Below the pieces are notes generated by a model that saw only the letters and a program-made list of their open reading frames with translations, was not told where the DNA came from and did no database searches. 64,000 nt of DNA. It comes from Clitopilus passeckerianus (Eukaryota > Basidiomycota > Agaricomycetes > Agaricales > Entolomataceae). The stretch covers positions 620,001-684,000 of the forward strand of contig CALYLX010000149.1 of assembly GCA_944990035.1 (NCBI GenBank). The letters are read 5' to 3'. How positions within the stretch are numbered: position 1 is the stretch's first letter; each line of letters starts with the position of its first letter. This document shows, one piece after another, positions 58,251 to 64,000 of the stretch. Both the position numbers and the translations under genes were made by a program.

Positions 58251-59440
58251 ATGCCGCAAGTCGCCATGATCCTGCTCTACGACACAGACAAGAATGATTT
58301 ATGCAAGGTAGCGCGAATTTAGAACTCACGATCCTGTTTACCATTCTAACAGCCAGAACCAACTCTAGGTTTGTGGGGTCAAACCCAAATATGTAGAGAA
58401 TGGTGTCCAGCACTCGTACTGCGGTAGAACATGCGCACGTAGCGTGTCCAAACCTTCCAAGTGCGTTGTTCTTGGACTTTGTATGGCTTCTGGGCGCTTA
58501 ATAAGCCGTGAAGGATCTCCTCAAGGAGTCCAAGTGAACAAGGCAAAGCATGCCAACTATGCGGTTCCCTCACAAGATCGACAGGTGGCCTCTGCTCCCC
58601 CTGCGTGCGCAAATCGCGTGTGAGCCTATTTGTCCAACCTACGATGGATGCTACCATTCGAGAGGTGCGATTAGAAGGAGGGAATTTCAAGAAGCGTGAG
58701 TACGATCCGCCTACGCGATAATCTTGGATTTACGGGGCTGATGTCTACGTATCTCAGATCGAGAAAGGTTCCTAAAGAATTGGAAAAGCTCTTCGGACAA
58801 CCTTCCTCAGGTCGAAAAGATTTACCAAGTTGAGGTGCCCCGCAACTTCCGCGATAGCTACGAGGCACGTAGGTAAGTATCGGCTGAGAAATTAGGGACG
58901 GGCTTTCACTCATGCCTCCCCTCCTTCTCTCCAGTGCATGCCTTCCAAACGCTACGGAAGTGCGAACCTACTATAGTTTCCAATGCATATGTAACTTGGG
59001 GACGACCAATGCTGAGCTTTGCGCTTTTCCGTCATGCGGAATCTGCATGGCTGTCAAGTCGTTATTCCATACTTTAGCTTTCAAAGAGCAGTTCCATACA
59101 GGAAGGTCAGTACAGGTTGATTGGCTACTATCGGATTATCATTCTAACGTTGCTATTGTTTCTTTCACTAGATTTGGCCGAGGGATATACTCCTACCGGA
59201 ATTCATATTTGGCGGACAAGTATGCAACTTCATGCATTACCTCCCCTTACAGGGTATCAGTCGAATGCTCTGTCGCTGTTTCCCAAGGAACGGATGGTAC
59301 TACCCTGGTAAGTTCGTCCCAATTCAACCGTAACATATTTCTGACGCCAATTTCCGCAGGAGACAAGTCAGAATTCTGTCTTCGTTGACGTAGCAGAGGC
59401 AATTCTACCAGTCTGCATCGTAATTTACAGAACAACTTAG
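58251..59440 (+). CDS. PARP-like protein 4, likely pseudoenzyme
   Basis: ATG 58251 (MPQVAMILLYDTDKNDLCK) joins CGVKPKYVENGVQHSYCGRTC, then CQLCGSLTRSTGGLCSPCVRKS and RERFLKNWKSSSDNLPQVEKIY. The PARP-like domain follows: VRTYYSFQCICNLG (Tyr where the catalytic His should be), CAFPSCGICMAV, RFGRGIYSYRNSYLADKYA (Tyr kept), SPYRVSVECSVAV and NSVFVDVAEAILPVCIVIYR (Ser at the Glu position). Six introns with normal borders keep the frame open to the stop at 59440, so the gene looks expressed though probably without transferase activity. It is closest to copy 2. Confidence 0.75.
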
Positions 59441-59676
59441 GCTATGCGAAAACACAATGCGAATATATTATTTGATACGGTAGTCCATCTTAGTGTATAA
59501 TATTGAATTGAATTGCTGTGTAACGACGGTGGCAACGCATAAACGGACGACATACGAGACAATTATTAACTCAGGATATGCCTACAAGTACAGTTCGAAA
59601 CGGAGAAGAAGCCAAAAGTCTGTGGGCGAATCAGTATCAAACTGGAGAAGGTTTCATATCCTTCGGAGGGGCATCG

Positions 59677-60703
59677 TCATTGTAACCTAGCTTGCTTCTT
59701 GACATCGACAGTATGAGCCATATTAGAGCAGCCATTCCACCTGTCAAAATACAACTATTCAAAGTCATTCATAATTTCCGACAGCGTAGAAAAGAACACA
59801 AGAACTTACATTTGTATGACAGCCAGTGCTATACGAGATTTGGATGAGTCAGAAATCCAATCGCGGTTCATCAAAGAAATACTAACCAAAGAGCCCCTGT
59901 ATCTGCGAGCAGAAGACCACTCCCTCCTCACATTTCCTCCCGTCAATCAAGGCCGGAAGTGCTCCATTGAGCATCCCCGCACCAATTATCCAGAGCAGCC
60001 AAGTCACGAGCAACCATATCAACTGAGCGCCTATAGACGCTACTGGGAAGAGAGCCCATGTGGGATGTAGGAAGAGAATGCTATACACGCCGCTAGTCAA
60101 AGCGCTCCAAGCGGAATCAAAGCTGGGAAAATGTGAGCGAATTAGGGTTGAATGTGTCGGAGACTCGGATGTGAACGTACATAAGGAAGGTGGCAGCAGA
60201 AAAGGCCTGCCGATTAGGAGCGTCGAAGTAGTAGGTGTACTCCAGGACGAGCCAGCTCGCCAAGGACACCTGTTGAAACAAAACAAACCGCAAAGCGTGT
60301 GTAAGTGAATCTGCGTGGATGAGGAAATTGCGACATGGAGCGCAGTCTTGCCTCTATTAAACTAGTAAGCACCACAAACATATAAAAGGCTATGTACCAT
60401 AGGAGTCAGCCAGTCAGTCATCAGAGACGGGGGGTAGGGAAGGCACCTACCAGGTCCCCATCGTACCAGCAAGTCACCACTCTTACTATTGACGGGCCGA
60501 GGATGACTTCGTGAATACCTCCAAGTCAAGGTGACCAGACAGAGATATGCAGCAAAGAAAAGTGTACATCCAAGTGCAACGAGTGGCGTGATGGCACTAG
60601 AGTATCCTCTTGGATTCAGATTGGATGGGTCAAGGTTCGTTGAAGAGGTGGGCGAAGCCTGCGTAGAAATAGAAGGAGAAGAAGTGAAGCTTTGGGAGGC
60701 CAT
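59677..60703 (-). CDS. MARVEL-like four-helix membrane protein
   Basis: ATG 60703 gives a Ser/Thr-rich head (MASQSFTSSPSISTQASPTS), then a helix (AITPLVALGCTLFFAAYLCL). Later exons read FVLFQQVSLASWLVLEYTYYF, SALTSGVYSILFL and ALFPVASIGAQLIWLLVTWL, then a C..C loop (GRKCEEGVVFCSQIQGLF). This resembles fungal MARVEL-domain proteins of the plasma membrane. Exon joins around 60300-60440 and the 3' end are uncertain: the protein may stop at 59806 (AVIQM) or continue through a further intron to about 59677. Confidence 0.5.
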
Positions 60704-61116
60704 TCCAGTGGCACAATCAAAGGAAAAGAAACAGGAAGAACAATCGAATAACAGACTCGGACAGCGAAAGAGGGACAATATGCAATTGGGGAAGAGAAGG
60801 CGCTGCGCGCCGAGAGCACTGAACCCCATGAAGCCTGCCACACCGAAACAGCATGTTGCTCATGTGCTCAACTTCGAGAAAGCACATCCTCTGGAGCGCC
60901 TAAGCGGGGTCTGGGGTATGCCTACCACGCGGCTAGCACATCCGGTATCACGTAGTACATGGGAGGAGTTCATAGCCATCACTCAGACTGCCGACTTGAT
61001 CGACTTTGCTATTCGTGCATGTGAATCATATATCATTGGTGTAAAGCATGCAGCACTCAGAAGTACGAATTCATATCCCTGATACATGTGGAGGTTGCAG
61101 AAGAATCCCATCACTT
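60704..61116. other. Intergenic, no gene called
   Basis: Upstream of the MARVEL-like gene and downstream of RPL4. A 183-codon plus-strand frame (60531-61082) lies mostly antisense to the MARVEL gene and is treated as a shadow. Confidence 0.4.
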
Positions 61117-62508
<1,392 letters not shown>

Positions 62509-62772
62509 CGTTGGCGATGTTCTTGAGGTCGGGATTTTTGGTCAGCTCAATGCCACTCACATTGCGAGGCGCAGAATTAGGCTTTTGCCGAAGTCCTGTA
62601 CAGTTGATTGATGGGAAGCTTGACTTGAGATGATTGGCAGAACACTGAGGACCAAACAAAGGTCGGTAACTCGGCCCGATGATAGCTTCCATGTGACGTC
62701 GATCTGCCGAAGTCTGGAGCTTGCCTGCAGTTGTTGCCGTTGTCCAGCGCAGTGATTAGCACTCATTGAACG

Positions 62773-64000
62773 ATGCTGAGGGCAGGAAGGGCAGCGTTGA
62801 GCTCAACAAGGTTGAACTCTTTGAAGGCAGGCAGGAGCCTGCACACGTCGCTAGCCCGATTTAATATCTCCGTAAGTCCCATGAACGCCCTCCTGATAAA
62901 GGCAGCTTCATTAATTTCCACCACTAGGGTCCACTCGGGACACCCGAGATTCCCAAATGCTTGGGACAGCAGCTACGGAACGCAGCATCTGCAGCATCTT
63001 TGCGCTCTGTTGGACTAGGAATAGAGCAAACTACACCAGTGCTCGACCTTGAATCAAGAGACGATCTTCCCGTCACCAGTCTCAGCGAGCGCAAGATTGC
63101 AATAGGCTGGGATCCTGGCACTTGGTCAAGATTGTATGTTCTCATCCTCTGCCTCGAATCTGTACTAATGCCTTGCTTGAAACTGACCATTCAGTCATAA
63201 TATCTGGCTTCGTGATCACTGCCGTTGTCCCAAATGCTTCCACCCAATCACGAAACAACGGTTATTTAATACTTTCGAGGTAGGTCGCCACCAGAAAATC
63301 CTTGGAGTATTTCTTTGCGAATGTTTGCTCCCCAGATACCTCCAGACATCACTCCTGTTCGTGCCGAATCGACGATAGATGGCTTAGAAGTTACCTGTGA
63401 GTACCGACATCAACGCTTTCTCTGACGTGTTATTGAAGACTTCGTGCAGGGCCCGACTTAGACTCTCATGTCTCTTTATACCCTTGGTCTTGGCTGAAGC
63501 AGAATTCTTATGATCCCGTTATCACAAAACACGAGTCAAGCAGGTATGTCAACATCTAGGACGTCTTTTCTCTCAGTCTAATGATCATCACTTCTATTTA
63601 GCAACAAGATTTTATGGGGCTCAAAAATTCAGCAATCTCCGCCAACTGTATCCTATGAGGAAGTGATGGAAGATGGTGATAGAGTTCTTTTCAAATGGTT
63701 ATCAAACGTTGTACGTTCTACCGGACTGTTATCCCTGAGCGTCCCACTAAGAGCACCTTTCTCCAAGGATACCTTTGGATTTTCGTTCGTCAATGGGGTA
63801 CCGCCGACACCGGAAGCTACCGAGGAACTCTGCAAACGTATAGCGTTCATAAGAGAAACACAATGTATGTGGCTTCAACTGGCGCATCCTCCTGTCACTC
63901 TAACCGATACCTTGTACAGACGGACAGTTCTGGGATTTCACCTCTGACCTTGCCAAGGGAGATACAGCATACACAACGCTTGCCCTTGGTGTTCACACGG
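62773..64000 (+). CDS. Trimethyllysine dioxygenase-like protein (3' end outside window)
   Basis: Trimethyllysine dioxygenase is an Fe(II)/2-oxoglutarate enzyme of mitochondria and the first step of carnitine synthesis; gamma-butyrobetaine dioxygenase is the close alternative. ATG 62773 gives a basic presequence (MLRAGRAALSSTRLNSLKAG). Then come the N-terminal zinc-binding domain (NIWLRDHCRCPKCFHPITKQ), RLFNTFEIPPDITPV, DSHVSLYPWSWLKQNSYDP, GVPPTPEATEELCKRIAFIR and, at the window edge, GQFWDFTSDLAKGDTAYTTL followed by ALGVHT, just before the expected HxD iron ligands. Several short introns. It is divergent from RPL4, with 264 bases between the start codons. Confidence 0.85.

Noticed and set aside
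60531..61082. 183-codon plus-strand ORF
   Set aside because: It lies antisense to the MARVEL-like gene's first exon and lacks any domain pattern.

Overview
This is a eukaryotic, fungal window, most likely from a mushroom-forming basidiomycete (Agaricomycete). Genes are compact, are cut by many 50-60 nt spliceosomal introns, and lie on both strands. The conserved genes (mitochondrial ATM1, PGS1, COQ4, ribosomal uL4, trimethyllysine dioxygenase) are standard fungal genes. The transposon is a basidiomycete-style Ty3/gypsy chromovirus. Gene models were spliced by eye from GT/GC-AG signals, so exon edges are approximate.

Layout. 1-6.6 kb: a frame-damaged minus-strand gypsy element, cut by the window edge and inserted in the exon of an unrecognised gene. 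7.9-8.2 kb: a perfect 125-bp-arm inverted repeat bordered by TA. 9.7-11.6 kb: two poorly characterised minus-strand genes. 12.1-15.8 kb: a secreted GH3 beta-glucosidase with many introns. 17.1-19.7 kb: ATM1. 20.5-42.4 kb: a duplication-rich block with five members of a kelch-repeat plus MYND-finger family (one intact, four damaged), a tandem pair of UPF0014/FetB-like membrane proteins, PGS1, a beta-trefoil plus GMC-like flavoprotein and an internally deleted copy of it, and a second TA-type inverted-repeat element. 42.6-48.2 kb: a small protein, a membrane protein, COQ4 and a C2H2 zinc-finger protein.

48.7-59.4 kb is the most interesting part. It holds a free-standing Cys-rich module protein and a NADAR-domain protein on the minus strand, followed by four tandem plus-strand genes with PARP-like ADP-ribosyltransferase domains, two or three of which also carry N-terminal Cys modules like those of the free-standing protein. 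Two PARP copies keep the His-Tyr-Glu triad and two have lost the Glu (one also the His). NADAR proteins are known as ADP-ribose-processing enzymes, so the block looks like a possible writer/eraser ADP-ribosylation locus. Function is inferred from sequence only.

59.7-64 kb returns to housekeeping: a MARVEL-like membrane protein, uL4 (RPL4), and the divergent start of a trimethyllysine dioxygenase gene that runs off the window.
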